Assembly (NCBI RefSeq): GCF_000376805.1
Contig: NZ_AQXT01000002.1
Location: 2,542,001 to 2,606,000 of the forward strand
Source of the DNA: Henriciella marina DSM 19595
GTDB lineage: Bacteria; Pseudomonadota; Alphaproteobacteria; Caulobacterales; Hyphomonadaceae
Length of the DNA stretch: 64,000 bases
Direction: 5' to 3'
Position 1 is the stretch's first letter; each line of letters starts with the position of its first letter. A model generated the notes under the pieces. That model was not told where the DNA came from. It saw nothing but the letters and a program-made list of their open reading frames with translations, and searched no databases. Both the position numbers and the translations under genes were made by a program. Below, piece by piece: positions 16,561 to 26,568 of the stretch.

Positions 16561-17238
16561 CTAGTGGCCGCCGCCGTGGCCGCCACCTTTGTGACCGCCG
16601 CCGCCACCGCATTTGTTGCAGCCACCACCACCACGATGTTTCTTGCCGCCGCCGCCGCGGAAGCCGCCCTGGAAGGTGAGCGCGGCCGTTGCCGAGGAGA
16701 AGGCGCTGGCTGACGAGCTGGCGCTGGCATAGGCAAAGCCACCGCCGCCGCCATAATAGCCGCCATCGACGCCGTTGCCGACGCCGCCATCAAAGCCTGC
16801 AATGTCTATCGTGACATCGCGGCGGGCATAGCTGGTGCGCGCTGCCGTGCGGGTCACGGCGCGCTGAACCGGACGCGGCGCGGGGCGGCTGACATAGCTG
16901 ACCTGGGCCGGGCGACTCGCATAGCTGTTATAGCCGCACGCGGCGCCGTAAGCGTGGTCATGACCTGCGTGGGTCGTGGCATAACCGTGCGAGACCGCGC
17001 TTGACGTATAGCTTGTCGCTGCGGGGCTGCGTTGCGCTGTCTGAGGCAGAGGCGGGCACGACCAGGTGTCGGGCCCAACCAGATAGCACCCCGGTTCTGG
17101 CGGGGTTGGCTGTGCATGCGCCTGAAGCGGTGCGGGGCCGCGATTGACCGGACGGTTTGCGTATCCATCTGCGACAGCTGGCGCTGCCATGAGTATCGCA
17201 GCGGCGGCAAACGCCATCACTTTGTACTGATTTGGCAT
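16561..17238 (-). CDS. Secreted Gly/His-rich low-complexity protein
   Basis: A 225-residue protein of no recognised family. It has a Sec signal peptide (MAFAAAAILMAAPAVADG). A Pro/Ala/Tyr-rich middle contains one segment with spaced Cys (PGCYLVGPDTWSCPP). Then come a Ser/Ala block (ASASSSASAFSSATAAL) and a C-terminal tail of glycine runs broken by Lys, His and a C-N-K-C motif (residues about 190-225). The composition suggests an extracellular or surface adhesive, or a metal-binding protein, but this is a guess from composition. It is convergent with the extended SDR gene. The gap from 17239 to 17397 shows no feature. Confidence 0.7.
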   Translation of the reverse strand: MPNQYKVMAFAAAAILMAAPAVADGYANRPVNRGPAPLQAHAQPTPPEPGCYLVGPDTWSCPPLPQTAQRSPAATSYTSSAVSHGYATTHAGHDHAYGAACGYNSYASRPAQVSYVSRPAPRPVQRAVTRTAARTSYARRDVTIDIAGFDGGVGNGVDGGYYGGGGGFAYASASSSASAFSSATAALTFQGGFRGGGGKKHRGGGGCNKCGGGGGHKGGGHGGGH

Positions 17239-17397
17239 AAAGTTCGCCTCCTGAGCGAAAGTCCGGTCATTCTACTGGGTCTGCAGCAAGTGCAGGGCCA
17301 TGCGCCAGTAAACGCGACACTTTCAAACGAATCAAATGGCTTAACCGGAGACGCGAACGGATTTCGCCTATGACGGGCGTGACCCCGTGTTGCCAGA

Positions 17398-17583
17398 CTA
17401 GAAGTCGTAGGCGATGCCTTTGCGTTCCCAGTCGCCAAAGCGGGTGGGCTCACGGTTCCTCGGGCCGCCAGATTCCTTGTCGCGCGCGGCTTCGAGCGCA
17501 GCTTCGTGTTCAATCTGGGCTTCACGGCGGGCGCGGGCCTCATCAAGGGCGCGCTGGGCTTCGGGAGGAAGTGGTTTGTTCAT
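17398..17583 (-). CDS. DUF1674 / succinate dehydrogenase assembly factor 4 (SdhAF4) family protein
   Basis: A 61-residue protein ending in the family signature GGPRNREPTRFGDWERKGIAYDF (key residues R-F-G-D-W-x-x-K-G-x-x-x-D-F at residues 48-61). The mitochondrial homologue SDHAF4 binds flavinylated SdhA during complex II assembly; the bacterial role is inferred. The N-terminal part is a charged helix. No clear ribosome binding site precedes the ATG. The gene is divergent from htpX, a neighbourhood common in alphaproteobacteria (DUF1674-htpX-rsmB). Confidence 0.88.
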   Translation of the reverse strand: MNKPLPPEAQRALDEARARREAQIEHEAALEAARDKESGGPRNREPTRFGDWERKGIAYDF

Positions 17584-17692
17584 TATAAAATTTTCATGCG
17601 TTGCGCGTCAGGCTTCTCACAAGCGTTAACGCTTTCCATATACTCAGCTATAAAATATTAAACCGACCTCCCTCATCATCAAGGAGTACCAG

Positions 17693-18601
17693 ATGGCGGG
17701 AACGCTGAAGACCTCTCTTCTGCTTGCTGTGATGACGGCGCTGTTCATGGCGATCGGCTATCTAGTCGGCGGCGTGATCGGTATGGCCGTCGCCTTCGCT
17801 GTGGCGCTGCTTCTGAACGTTTATTCCTGGTGGAACGCCGACAAGATCGTTCTGCGCATGCAGGGTGCCCGAGAAGTGTCCGACAATGAGCGCTCGCCTG
17901 TGTTGCGCACATTCGCCAATGATACGCGCGCTCTTGCCGCACATGCCGGCCTGCCAACACCGCGCATCTATGTGATCGATACCCCGCAGCCGAATGCCTT
18001 TGCGACGGGACGGAACCCGAAGAACGCTGCCGTCTGTGCGACGATGGGCTTGCTGAATACGCTGACGCGCGAAGAAGTCTCCGGCGTCATGGCGCATGAG
18101 CTTGCGCATGTTGCGCATCGTGACACGTTGACCATGACGGTGACGGCGACGCTTGCGGGCGCGATCGGCATGCTGGCGAACTTTGCGCTGTTCTTTGGCA
18201 ATCGCTCACGCGGCGGCATTTTCACCTCGCTTGCCATCATGATCGTTGCGCCTCTGGCCGCCGGTCTCGTGCAGATGGCTATCAGCCGGTCGCGGGAATA
18301 TGAGGCCGACAAGCGGGGCGCAGAGATCTGCGGAAATCCTTACTGGCTGGCATCGGCGCTTGAGAAAATCGACAGGGGTGCCAGATCGAACCTCAATCAA
18401 CGCGCCGAGGCGAACCCTGCCATGGCGCACGTCTATATCATGAACCCGCTTGCCGGGCGCAAAGGTGACAGTCTGTTTTCTACCCATCCCGCAACCGCCA
18501 ACCGTGTCGAAGCGCTGCACAAGCTCGCCATGGAAATGAATGTGACGCCGCCTGAACGGCTCTATCCGGAAACCGTGACAGCCCGCGGGCCGTGGGGATG
18601 A
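17693..18601 (+). CDS. htpX: HtpX membrane zinc metalloprotease
   Basis: A 302-residue M48 peptidase. Two N-terminal membrane segments (residues about 7-43) precede the zinc site H135-E-L-A-H139, with the third ligand in [13 protein letters not shown]. Two further hydrophobic stretches surround positions 150-200. HtpX degrades misfolded inner-membrane proteins together with FtsH. AAGGAG lies before the ATG. The stop overlaps the rsmB start by four bases (ATGA), so the two genes are coupled. No clear heat-shock promoter could be identified upstream. Confidence 0.95.
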   Translation: MAGTLKTSLLLAVMTALFMAIGYLVGGVIGMAVAFAVALLLNVYSWWNADKIVLRMQGAREVSDNERSPVLRTFANDTRALAAHAGLPTPRIYVIDTPQPNAFATGRNPKNAAVCATMGLLNTLTREEVSGVMAHELAHVAHRDTLTMTVTATLAGAIGMLANFALFFGNRSRGGIFTSLAIMIVAPLAAGLVQMAISRSREYEADKRGAEICGNPYWLASALEKIDRGARSNLNQRAEANPAMAHVYIMNPLAGRKGDSLFSTHPATANRVEALHKLAMEMNVTPPERLYPETVTARGPWG

Positions 18602-19881
18602 GCGCAGCCAATTCACGCATCGCCGCCGCAGACCTTCTCATAGAAACTCTCGACAATGGCCGGACCCTCGATGAGGCGATGGAAACGTCAGAGGCGTACG
18701 GCAAGCTGACGGGCCCGGATCGCGGCTTTGCCCGTGCCATGGCGAGCGCGGCCCTCCGCCAGCTCGGCCGTATCGACAAGGGACTTGCGCCCTTCCTCAA
18801 TCGCCCGATCCAGACCGCGACACCGCCAGCGCGCGCGCTGCTGCGTGTGGGGGCGGCGCAGAGCTGGCTGATGGAAACGCCGGACCATGCTGTGGTCAGC
18901 GAGACCGTGAACGCGGCCAAACAGTGGGCGCGGGCACGTTCTGCATCTGGTTTTCTGAATGCGGTGCTGCGCAAAGTGGTGAGCAATCGGGCCGCTTTCG
19001 ATGCCGCGCCGGTCACATCCGTCTGGCCAGACTGGCTGACGGTTGAGCTGATGACATCGCTTGGCGTCGAGGGCGCGACCGCGCTGGCGCAGCTTCAGAT
19101 GGATGAGCCGGATCTTGATCTGACCCCGCGCGACAGCGATTTCGCCGAAGATCTTGGCAAGCGGATTGGCGCAAAAGAGGTCGGCCTCGGCAGTCTGCGG
19201 GTCGCATCCGGCGATGTTGCCGGTGTTGAAGGCTACAGGACCGGTGACTGGTGGGTGCAGGATGCAGCGGCCGCCATTCCGGCGCAGCTGCTCGGCGTAA
19301 AGGCGGGAGAGCGTGTGTTCGATCTCTGCGCGGCGCCGGGCGGAAAGACGATGCAGCTTGCAGCGACAGGCGCGTCGACGATCGCTGTCGACCGCTCCAA
19401 GACACGCCTTGAATGGGTGGAAGAGAATCTGGCACGTACCGGCCTCAGCGGTGCGGTCGAGATTATCGCAGAGAATGCTGAGCACTGGGCGCCGGACGAG
19501 CTTGCCGATGCGGTCTTGCTGGATGCGCCATGCTCAGCTTTCGGGACGCTGCGCCGTCATCCGGAAGGAGCATGGATCAAGTCGCCGGGCGATATTTCGC
19601 GGTTTCCCGATGTGCAGTTGCGTCTTCTGAAGGCGGCGACGCGTCTCGTCAAACCGGGTGGCCGAATTGTCTATTGCGTCTGTACGCCGCTCGACCGTGA
19701 AGGGGTCGATGTGGTCGAGGCTGCCCTGTCGGATGAGCAGCTAGAGCGGGCCGCGATAACAGCGGAAGAGGCAGGCCCATTCGCTGGCGGTCTGACGGCG
19801 GCGGGAGACTTGCTGACCCTGCCGACGAACGGATTTGCGCATGATGCGTTTTTCATCGCCCGCCTGACGCGTACTGGCTAA
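18598..19881 (+). CDS. rsmB: 16S rRNA m5C967 methyltransferase RsmB
   Basis: A 427-residue RNA cytosine-5 methyltransferase. The N-terminal NusB-like helical domain occupies about residues 1-130. The SAM domain has motif [14 protein letters not shown] (from residue 242), motif [17 protein letters not shown] with C312, and motif [13 protein letters not shown] with the catalytic C362. It methylates C967 of 16S rRNA. The ATG at 18598 forms ATGA with the htpX stop; a GTG two codons upstream is less likely. This gene order is typical of the class. Confidence 0.92.
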   Translation: MSAANSRIAAADLLIETLDNGRTLDEAMETSEAYGKLTGPDRGFARAMASAALRQLGRIDKGLAPFLNRPIQTATPPARALLRVGAAQSWLMETPDHAVVSETVNAAKQWARARSASGFLNAVLRKVVSNRAAFDAAPVTSVWPDWLTVELMTSLGVEGATALAQLQMDEPDLDLTPRDSDFAEDLGKRIGAKEVGLGSLRVASGDVAGVEGYRTGDWWVQDAAAAIPAQLLGVKAGERVFDLCAAPGGKTMQLAATGASTIAVDRSKTRLEWVEENLARTGLSGAVEIIAENAEHWAPDELADAVLLDAPCSAFGTLRRHPEGAWIKSPGDISRFPDVQLRLLKAATRLVKPGGRIVYCVCTPLDREGVDVVEAALSDEQLERAAITAEEAGPFAGGLTAAGDLLTLPTNGFAHDAFFIARLTRTG

Positions 19882-19998
19882 ACTCCGCCAAGGTGCGCAA
19901 AGTATTCGGCTGCCATAATCTTGCCGTGGCCAGTTCATATCCCGTTCAGCGCGGGGGGCTGATACTCTGGTTGTCCCCGAGTTCAAGGAAACAGGATC

Positions 19999-20505
19999 AT
20001 GAATACCAAGACCGTCCAGACCCGCATTCCCAGCCGTTTCATGGCGGGCGCTTTTGCTGCGCTGACCCTTGCGCTGGCAGGCTGCGCGAGCACCTATGGC
20101 GCGAACACGGTTAGCCCGAATGATGTCGGCTATGCCTCGCAGGTCGAGATGGGCACGATCACCGATATGCGCGAAGTCACGATCCGGCCTGAGAACAGTG
20201 TTCTCGGCGCGGCGACCGGCGCTGTACTTGGTGGTCTTGCCGGCTCAGAGCTTGGCGGCGGCAACAAGGCCCAGACTGCCGGCGCAGTTGGCGGCGCGGT
20301 GCTCGGCGGCCTTGGCGGTAACGAGCTTGGCAAGGGTATGAACACAAGGCGCGGCATTGCGTACACGGTCCGCCTCGACAATGGCCAGGTGACCGAGATT
20401 ATCCAGGGCGCAGATATCGTGATGTATCCGGGCACGCGCGTGAACGTCACCTATGGGGGCGGCCGCACGACGGTTTCGCCAGCTCAGAACGGCCCACGCT
20501 ACTAG
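19999..20505 (+). CDS. Glycine-zipper outer-membrane lipoprotein (SlyB/Pcp-like)
   Basis: A 168-residue lipoprotein. The signal peptide ends at LALAGC29, giving a lipidated Cys. A glycine-zipper 2TM domain follows (VLGAATGAVLGGLAGSELGG, then AVGGAVLGGLGGNELGKG). The C-terminus (YTVRLDNGQVTEIIQGADIVMYPGTRVNV) is the soluble beta domain found in SlyB/17-kDa antigen proteins. These sit in the outer membrane and are linked to envelope stress. AAGGAAACAGG precedes the start. It is a monocistronic unit with a terminator just after it. Confidence 0.85.
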   Translation: MNTKTVQTRIPSRFMAGAFAALTLALAGCASTYGANTVSPNDVGYASQVEMGTITDMREVTIRPENSVLGAATGAVLGGLAGSELGGGNKAQTAGAVGGAVLGGLGGNELGKGMNTRRGIAYTVRLDNGQVTEIIQGADIVMYPGTRVNVTYGGGRTTVSPAQNGPRY

Positions 20506-20550
20506 TCTGCAGAGGCCTTGTTCAGGCCTGCTGAAACTAATGAACCAGCG

Positions 20551-20586
20551 CCGCCGCGAGCCTTGTGCTTGCGGCGGTTTGGTTTT
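20551..20586 (+). terminator. Hairpin terminator between the glycine-zipper lipoprotein gene and rpe
   Basis: CCGCCGCGAG (20551-20560) pairs with CTTGCGGCGG (20568-20577), with one G-U pair and a 7-base loop, followed by TTTGGTTTT. The rpe start codon lies only 12 bases after the T-tract, so the hairpin occupies what would be the rpe leader. Confidence 0.7.
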
Positions 20587-20597
20587 ACCCAGCCCGC

Positions 20598-21266
20598 ATG
20601 TCCAATGTCCTGATTTCTCCGTCCATCCTCTCAGCCGATTTCGCCTCCCTTGGGGAAGAAATCCGCGCAATCGACGCCGCTGGCGCCGACATGATCCATG
20701 TCGATGTGATGGATGGGCATTTCGTGCCGAACCTCACTTTCGGCCCGCCGGTTATCAAGAAGCTGCGGCCTCATACCGACAAGCCGTTTGATGTTCACCT
20801 GATGATGTCGCCGGTCGATGCCTTTATCGATGACTTCGCTGATGCCGGCGCGGATATCCTGACCGTGCATCCAGAAGCTGGGCCGCACATTCACCGGACC
20901 CTTCAGGCGATCCGCAAGGCGGGCATGAAACCGGGTGTCGCGATCAACCCGGGCACGCCGCATGAAATCGTCGATCCGATCATCGATGACGTTGACATGA
21001 TCCTTGTCATGTCGGTCAATCCCGGTTTCGGGGGGCAGAGTTTTATTGACAGCCAGCTCAGAAAGATTGAGGCATTTCGTAGAAAGATCGATGCCTGTGG
21101 ACGCGACATCATTCTTGAAGTCGATGGCGGAGTGAATTCTGAAGTGGCGCCTCGGGTGATTGAGGCGGGGGTGACAGCGATCGTTGCAGGGTCTGCTGTG
21201 TTCAAGGGGGGCGTTGATGCTTACGCCGGCAATATCGCTGCGCTTCGTGGAGAGGCCGGCAAGTAA
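20598..21266 (+). CDS. rpe: Ribulose-phosphate 3-epimerase
   Basis: A 222-residue TIM-barrel enzyme interconverting ribulose-5-P and xylulose-5-P in the pentose phosphate or Calvin pathways. Signatures: [10 protein letters not shown] at the N-terminus, [13 protein letters not shown] (metal-binding His/Asp), [16 protein letters not shown] and VDGGVN (second catalytic Asp). The ATG at 20598 begins the conserved core; the longer frame starts inside the preceding hairpin. No Shine-Dalgarno is visible before the ATG, and the terminator ends 12 bases upstream, so expression may depend on a nearby start or read-through. Confidence 0.93.
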   Translation: MSNVLISPSILSADFASLGEEIRAIDAAGADMIHVDVMDGHFVPNLTFGPPVIKKLRPHTDKPFDVHLMMSPVDAFIDDFADAGADILTVHPEAGPHIHRTLQAIRKAGMKPGVAINPGTPHEIVDPIIDDVDMILVMSVNPGFGGQSFIDSQLRKIEAFRRKIDACGRDIILEVDGGVNSEVAPRVIEAGVTAIVAGSAVFKGGVDAYAGNIAALRGEAGK

Positions 21267-23016
21267 AGTAAAAGACACCGGGCGAGTGACACCAGTGGAG
21301 TACGCAAAATCGACCCCTCCGCACAGGCGTACGCCTGAAGAGGATGCCGAACTTTGGTCCCGCCTTGCCGGCATCAGCGGCGAAGATGCGGCTGCAAGTC
21401 CTGTTCATCGCCTGAAGATCGCTGGTGCGACCCCGTCCGGTTTCGCTTTTTATCCCGATCCGATTGCACCGCCTGACATGATGCGCGGCGAAAGTCTGAT
21501 GAAAGACATCTGGCGTATCGGGGCCGACAAGATCGAGATGAATGAAGGCCTGCCGCCATGGACGGCGCCGCTGCCATCGCGACACTTTGCCGACCGGGTG
21601 CACCGGTTCGACTGGCTTCCCGATGTCTTCGCGCAGGAGCCTGATGGCGTCGAACGGGCCTGTTACCTTGTCGATGACTGGATCGCCAATTTCGGCCGCT
21701 TCAACGGGTTTGCCTGGCGCGTTGGATGTACCGCAGACCGCGTCTGGAACTGGATGATCAGCGGCGACAAGCTCTTCACGTCTGGTGAGACCGCCGACAT
21801 TGATCAGCGGCTTGAGTCGCTCGCGCGGCAACTTCGACATATTGAAGCACTGCAGAATGACTGCGTGGATTTCATCGCTCGCTGGCGCGTAGCGTGCGTC
21901 ATGCTGCTCGATACGCTCTGCCTGAAAGAGGGAGAGGGCTATAACGAGGCCCTGGAGCACCTGGAAAGCGAATGCACGGCCCAGATCATGCCCGATGGAG
22001 GACATGTCACCCGCGCCCCCGCCCGCGGCCTGCGCACGATGCTGGATCTCTGTATTATCGCTGATGCGGTCAAAAAGGCAGACCGCGAGGTGCCTGCTTT
22101 CATAACCAGCTGGATAGACCGGCTTGGCGGCATGGTCGCCTTCTTCCGAAGCGGTGACGGCGCCCTGCCGCCATTCAATGACAGCGATGAGAGCCTGCCG
22201 CAGATTGTCGATGCTGTTCTGGAGCGCATGAAGACACGGCCGCGCGGGTTTATGGTTGCGCCCAAGTCCGGCTTTCACAAGATCGTCAAGGGAACAGCTT
22301 GCCTGATCCTCGATGCGGGCGAGGCGCCAGAACAGCCCTTTGGCGATGGCTCACATGCGGGAGCGCTCAGTTTCGAATTCCAGGATGGCGAGGCAAGGCT
22401 TGTCACAGCCTGCGGGTTCAGTCCGGAAGCCGACATTGACTGGCGCGCGGCCGTCCGGCGCACGGGCGCTCATTCGACACTGGTCCTTGCGACCGAAGAC
22501 TCTGCCCCCTTCAGACGCAATGAGGAGACGGGCCTTACCTATCCGGAGGGGCCCGAAGGCATCTTTGCCAAGCGTCTTGAGGAAAATGATGAGATCTGGA
22601 TCGATGCCCAGCATGGGGGGTACAAGCGTCTGTTCGGTCTTCTGCACCGACGCCGGCTTTTCATGTCATCGGACGGTAACCGGCTGACGGGAGAGGATTC
22701 GCTCGCGCGGCCTGTGTCCCAGGCGCAAACCAAGGCTGAAAAGCCGATCCCGTTTGCTGTTCGGTTTCACCTTCATCCAACGGTGACGGCCACACTGAAG
22801 GATCAGATTATCAATCTTAAAACCGAATCAGGCGATATCTGGCATTTCAAAACGAGCCATCCGGGCGCAAAACTTGAAAAGACAGTTTATTTAGGGCGCG
22901 GTGTGGTTGAAAAAAGCAAACAAATCGTTCTCAGTGGTCGGGCAGACCCAAATAGCGATGGATCTGCACCTCCGAATTGCCTGAGATGGGCTTTCTTGAA
23001 GGACAATGTTGAGTGA
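21217..23016 (+). CDS. Heparinase II/III family protein
   Basis: An approximately 599-residue protein of the heparinase II/III-like superfamily: a helical toroid N-terminal half ([41 protein letters not shown]) and a beta-sandwich C-terminal half ([34 protein letters not shown]). Alphaproteobacterial members often sit near purH and may degrade or process an acidic polysaccharide; activity is unproven. The start is uncertain. The ATG at 21217 has a strong AAGGGGGG site but lies 50 bases inside rpe; GTG codons at 21286 and 21295 are alternatives. The stop overlaps the next gene by GTGA. Confidence 0.8.
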   Translation: MLTPAISLRFVERPASKVKDTGRVTPVEYAKSTPPHRRTPEEDAELWSRLAGISGEDAAASPVHRLKIAGATPSGFAFYPDPIAPPDMMRGESLMKDIWRIGADKIEMNEGLPPWTAPLPSRHFADRVHRFDWLPDVFAQEPDGVERACYLVDDWIANFGRFNGFAWRVGCTADRVWNWMISGDKLFTSGETADIDQRLESLARQLRHIEALQNDCVDFIARWRVACVMLLDTLCLKEGEGYNEALEHLESECTAQIMPDGGHVTRAPARGLRTMLDLCIIADAVKKADREVPAFITSWIDRLGGMVAFFRSGDGALPPFNDSDESLPQIVDAVLERMKTRPRGFMVAPKSGFHKIVKGTACLILDAGEAPEQPFGDGSHAGALSFEFQDGEARLVTACGFSPEADIDWRAAVRRTGAHSTLVLATEDSAPFRRNEETGLTYPEGPEGIFAKRLEENDEIWIDAQHGGYKRLFGLLHRRRLFMSSDGNRLTGEDSLARPVSQAQTKAEKPIPFAVRFHLHPTVTATLKDQIINLKTESGDIWHFKTSHPGAKLEKTVYLGRGVVEKSKQIVLSGRADPNSDGSAPPNCLRWAFLKDNVE

Positions 23017-24893
23017 CGCCACGTGATGAAGCCCGCCGCGCCATGGCGATTACGCTTGGCTTCGACACCGCGGCGGCAGCCTTGGCGATGGCTGCGGCCC
23101 TGATCAGTCGTTGGCTGATGACGGAGGGTGCGCCTCCGGAGGGATACTTCGCGGCAATTGTGACGACGGCGGTCTTTGCGGGCGTCGGCTTTATCTCGTT
23201 CTATACGCTGGGTGTGCATAAGCAGGTCTGGCGCCATTCGGGATGGAGTGACGCTGTCAGGATCGTGCAGGCGGTCGCGCTTGCCACGCTGATTTTCATG
23301 CCGATTATCTTTTTGTGGAACCGGTTTGCGGGCATTCCACGTTCCGCACTGGCCATGGCGGTGCTGCTGTGGCTCGCCATTATTTTTACCGGCAGAATGA
23401 TTGCGCTCGGACGGTCAACCCAAAGGCCGTTCCAGATATTCTTCGGACGCGCACGTCCGGATGCACCGATGGTGCTGCTGATCGCCCAATCGGAAGAAGC
23501 TGCGCGCATCGTCTCGCTCATGGGCAAGGACGCGGAAGGCGCGAAAGTTCGTATACTTGGCCTGCTGGAGCCTGAAGGCGCAGAATTTGGGCGAAAAATA
23601 CGTGGTATACCGGTTCTTGGCGGACTTGAGGAAATGGGCAAGGTGCTCGACCTGCTGTCCCTTCGCTATGAGAAGACGCCGCTTGTTGCTGTTGCCGGCC
23701 TGGCGCGCGAGCGGCCTTATATGACGCAGATTCTCGAGGTCGCCGCCAGCCGCAAGACCGAGGTCATGTCCCTGAGCGCCGGCATCGACGAGAGCGCGGC
23801 CATGTTGCCGGTGCGGCCGGCCGACCTTCTTCGGCGCCGTGAGCGCCAGCTCGATACCGAACCGGTCGCGGATCTCATCGAAGGGATGCGTGTCTTCGTA
23901 ACTGGCGGCGGGGGAACGATCGGGTCCGAGCTCGCGCGCCAGTGCGCCGGCATGAACCCGCACTCGCTGACACTGTTCGATTCCTCTGAATACAATCTCT
24001 ATGAGGCAGATCTGTCGCTTCGTGAACAGTTTCCGAACCTGCCGATCAATTCAGAGCTTGGCGACGTGCGCGACAATGCCCGCGTCAGTCGCGCGATTGA
24101 GCAATTCGAGCCCGATATCATTATCCACGCCGCCGCGCTGAAGCACGTGCCGCTGATGGAACAGAATGTCTGCGAAGCGATCCTCACCAATGTCGGCGGC
24201 GCGTTGATTACCGCCAAGGCTGCTCAGTCCTCGAACGTGCAAAAATTCGTTTTCGTCTCCACAGACAAGGCCGTTCATCCGGACAACGTCATGGGCGCGA
24301 CCAAACGACTGGCAGAGCTGACGGTGACACGTCAGGCCGTCGCGTCAAATTTTTCGGTTTCCATGGTGCGGTTTGGCAATGTGCTCGGGTCCTCTGGCTC
24401 TGTCGTCCCTCTGTTCGAGCGCCAGATTGCGCGCGGCGGGCCGGTGACGCTGACCCACCCGGAGGTGACGCGCTACTTCATGACAGTCGAGGAAGCCTCC
24501 GCGCTCGTGCTTCAGTCAGCGACACATAATGGCAGCCCCGGATCGGCGTCGCTTTATGTGCTTGATATGGGCGAGCCGGTCCTGATCAAGGCGCTGGCCG
24601 AAGCGATGATCCGCCTGAAGGGGCTCGTGCCAGGACAGGATATAGAGATCCGCACGACAGGCCTTCGTCCCGGCGAGAAGATGCATGAGAAGCTCACCTA
24701 TAATCATGAAGAAGTAAACTCGATCGGCATCGAGGGGGTCTACAAGGTCGCCTCGAAGCAGGTTGTTGCGAATGACTTCGATGAAAAGCTCGATGAGCTG
24801 CTCGATCATGCCCGCCATCGCAGGCGCGATGAAGCAATAAAAATGCTGGCTGAACTGGTGCCTGAATACCGCCCGCGCCGCGCGGCGGAGTAA
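23013..24893 (+). CDS. CapD/FlaA1-type nucleotide-sugar dehydratase (membrane)
   Basis: A 626-residue polysaccharide biosynthesis protein. Four membrane segments lie in the first about 130 residues, followed by a CoA-binding-like Rossmann region. The extended-SDR domain has the VTGGGGTIGSEL cofactor motif from residue 296 and STDKAVHPDNVMGATKR (active site, residues 416-428), with Met in place of the usual catalytic Tyr. This matches UDP-HexNAc 4,6-dehydratases of the WbpM/PglF/CapD class. It would modify UDP-GlcNAc for surface glycans. It begins at a GTG overlapping the heparinase stop (GTGA), so the two are coupled. Confidence 0.9.
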   Translation: MTPRDEARRAMAITLGFDTAAAALAMAAALISRWLMTEGAPPEGYFAAIVTTAVFAGVGFISFYTLGVHKQVWRHSGWSDAVRIVQAVALATLIFMPIIFLWNRFAGIPRSALAMAVLLWLAIIFTGRMIALGRSTQRPFQIFFGRARPDAPMVLLIAQSEEAARIVSLMGKDAEGAKVRILGLLEPEGAEFGRKIRGIPVLGGLEEMGKVLDLLSLRYEKTPLVAVAGLARERPYMTQILEVAASRKTEVMSLSAGIDESAAMLPVRPADLLRRRERQLDTEPVADLIEGMRVFVTGGGGTIGSELARQCAGMNPHSLTLFDSSEYNLYEADLSLREQFPNLPINSELGDVRDNARVSRAIEQFEPDIIIHAAALKHVPLMEQNVCEAILTNVGGALITAKAAQSSNVQKFVFVSTDKAVHPDNVMGATKRLAELTVTRQAVASNFSVSMVRFGNVLGSSGSVVPLFERQIARGGPVTLTHPEVTRYFMTVEEASALVLQSATHNGSPGSASLYVLDMGEPVLIKALAEAMIRLKGLVPGQDIEIRTTGLRPGEKMHEKLTYNHEEVNSIGIEGVYKVASKQVVANDFDEKLDELLDHARHRRRDEAIKMLAELVPEYRPRRAAE

Positions 24894-24977
24894 ACGTCAC
24901 CGCTTCAGTTGACCTCATCCAGAAGAGTGGTACCCACTGGCGCCCTGTTCCCAGATGAATGAAAGTCGCAAGATCGC

Positions 24978-26564
24978 ATGTCTGAGCGTTTCAAGGTTCG
25001 CCGCGCCCTGCTCTCTGTTTCGGACAAGGAAGGCCTTGTTGAACATGGTCAGAGACTTGCCTCCCATGGTGTCGAGCTGGTGTCGACTGGCGGGACCGCG
25101 CGCGCCCTGAAAGAGGCAGGCCTCGATGTTGTCGATGTGGCTGACCTCACCGGTTTTCCTGAAATGATGGATGGGCGGGTGAAAACGCTTCACCCGGCTG
25201 TGCATGGCGGGCTTCTCTATCGCCGCGACCTGGAGAGCCATCGCAAGGATGCAGAGCAACACGGGATCGAGGCGATCGATCTGGTCTATATCAACCTGTA
25301 CCCGTTCGAAGCGACCGTCGCCTCGAACGCCGATTTCGACACCTGTGTCGAGAACATCGATATTGGCGGCCCCGCCATGCTGCGGGCTGCGGCCAAGAAT
25401 GGTCAGTCGGTTGCGGTCTGTACGGATGCAGGCGATGTAGCAGGCGTTCTGGCCGAGATGGATGCCAATGAGGGTGAGGTGAGCACTGAGCTGAGCCGGC
25501 GCCTTGCGGCAAAGACCTATGCGCGCACGGCCGCCTATGATGCGGCGATTTCCGGCTGGTATGCCGAACAGCTTCAGGATACCGCGCCGGACTGGGCCGG
25601 GTTTGGCGGCAAGCTGGCGCAGACGCTGCGCTATGGTGAGAACCCGCACCAGTCAGCCGCCTTCTATACAACAGGCGCAAAACGGCCCGGCGTTGCCAAT
25701 GCACGGCAGGTGCAGGGCAAGGAACTTTCCTACAACAATATCAACGACACTGACGCGGCGTTCGAGCTTATCGGCGAGCTTGGCGAGGAACGACCCGCCG
25801 TCGCGATCATCAAGCATGCCAATCCGTGCGGCGTCGCGATGGGCGAGAGCCCGCTGAAGGCGTATCGCGCGGCGCTTGAATGCGACTGCACCTCTGCGTT
25901 TGGCGGTATCGTAGCGCTGAACCGGTTGCTCGATGAAGAAACGGCAAGCGAGATCACAAAGATCTTTACAGAAGTGGTGATTGCGCCCGGGGCAGATGAA
26001 GGCGCCCTCGCCGTGTTCGAAAAGAAGAAGAATTTGCGCCTTCTGCTGACCAATGGTGTGCCTGACCCTCAATCGCGTGGTCGTATCGTCAAGACGGTCG
26101 CGGGCGGCCTGCTTGTACAGGACCGCGACTTCGGCCGCGTTGGCCGGGATGATTTGCGTGTCGTGACAGACCGCGAACCGACAGAGGCCGAGCTGGACGA
26201 CATGCTGTTTGCCTGGCGCGTCGCCAAACATGTGAAGTCGAACACCATCGTTTATGTGAAGGATGGCGCGACAGTCGGCATTGGCGCAGGCCAGATGAGC
26301 CGTATTGATTCTGCGCGAATTGCCGCGCGCAAGGCAGAAGACGCCGCTGAGACCGCCGGATGGGACACGCTGAAGACCAAGGGCTGCGTCGCGGCGTCGG
26401 ACGCCTTTTTCCCGTTTGCCGATGGCTTGCTGAAAGCGGCTGAGGCCGGCGCGACAGCGGTCATCCAGCCAGGCGGATCGATCCGCGACGAAGACGTTAT
26501 CAAGGCCGCTGATGAGGCCGGTCTTGCCATGGTGTTCACCGGCATGCGCCACTTCAGGCATTGA
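24978..26564 (+). CDS. purH: Bifunctional AICAR transformylase / IMP cyclohydrolase
   Basis: A 528-residue enzyme for the last two steps of IMP synthesis. The N-terminal MGS-like cyclohydrolase domain starts at [13 protein letters not shown], with [13 protein letters not shown] and [12 protein letters not shown]. The transformylase domain contains [17 protein letters not shown] and KHANPCGVA, and ends in the [25 protein letters not shown] terminus. Length is as usual. The ATG at 24978 begins the core; nearby upstream ATGs at 24955 and 24959 are out of frame. It is followed four bases later by ybgC, so purH and the tol-pal cluster may share transcripts. Confidence 0.97.
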   Translation: MSERFKVRRALLSVSDKEGLVEHGQRLASHGVELVSTGGTARALKEAGLDVVDVADLTGFPEMMDGRVKTLHPAVHGGLLYRRDLESHRKDAEQHGIEAIDLVYINLYPFEATVASNADFDTCVENIDIGGPAMLRAAAKNGQSVAVCTDAGDVAGVLAEMDANEGEVSTELSRRLAAKTYARTAAYDAAISGWYAEQLQDTAPDWAGFGGKLAQTLRYGENPHQSAAFYTTGAKRPGVANARQVQGKELSYNNINDTDAAFELIGELGEERPAVAIIKHANPCGVAMGESPLKAYRAALECDCTSAFGGIVALNRLLDEETASEITKIFTEVVIAPGADEGALAVFEKKKNLRLLLTNGVPDPQSRGRIVKTVAGGLLVQDRDFGRVGRDDLRVVTDREPTEAELDDMLFAWRVAKHVKSNTIVYVKDGATVGIGAGQMSRIDSARIAARKAEDAAETAGWDTLKTKGCVAASDAFFPFADGLLKAAEAGATAVIQPGGSIRDEDVIKAADEAGLAMVFTGMRHFRH

Positions 26565-26568
26565 TCTG

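Noticed and set aside
17584-17692. Heat-shock (RpoH) promoter before htpX
   Set aside because: AT-rich sequence is present, but no convincing match to the alphaproteobacterial RpoH -35 and -10 elements was found.
21202-22278. 358-residue minus-strand frame inside the heparinase gene
   Set aside because: Shadow frame caused by high GC at third positions; no signal, motif or spacing supports it.
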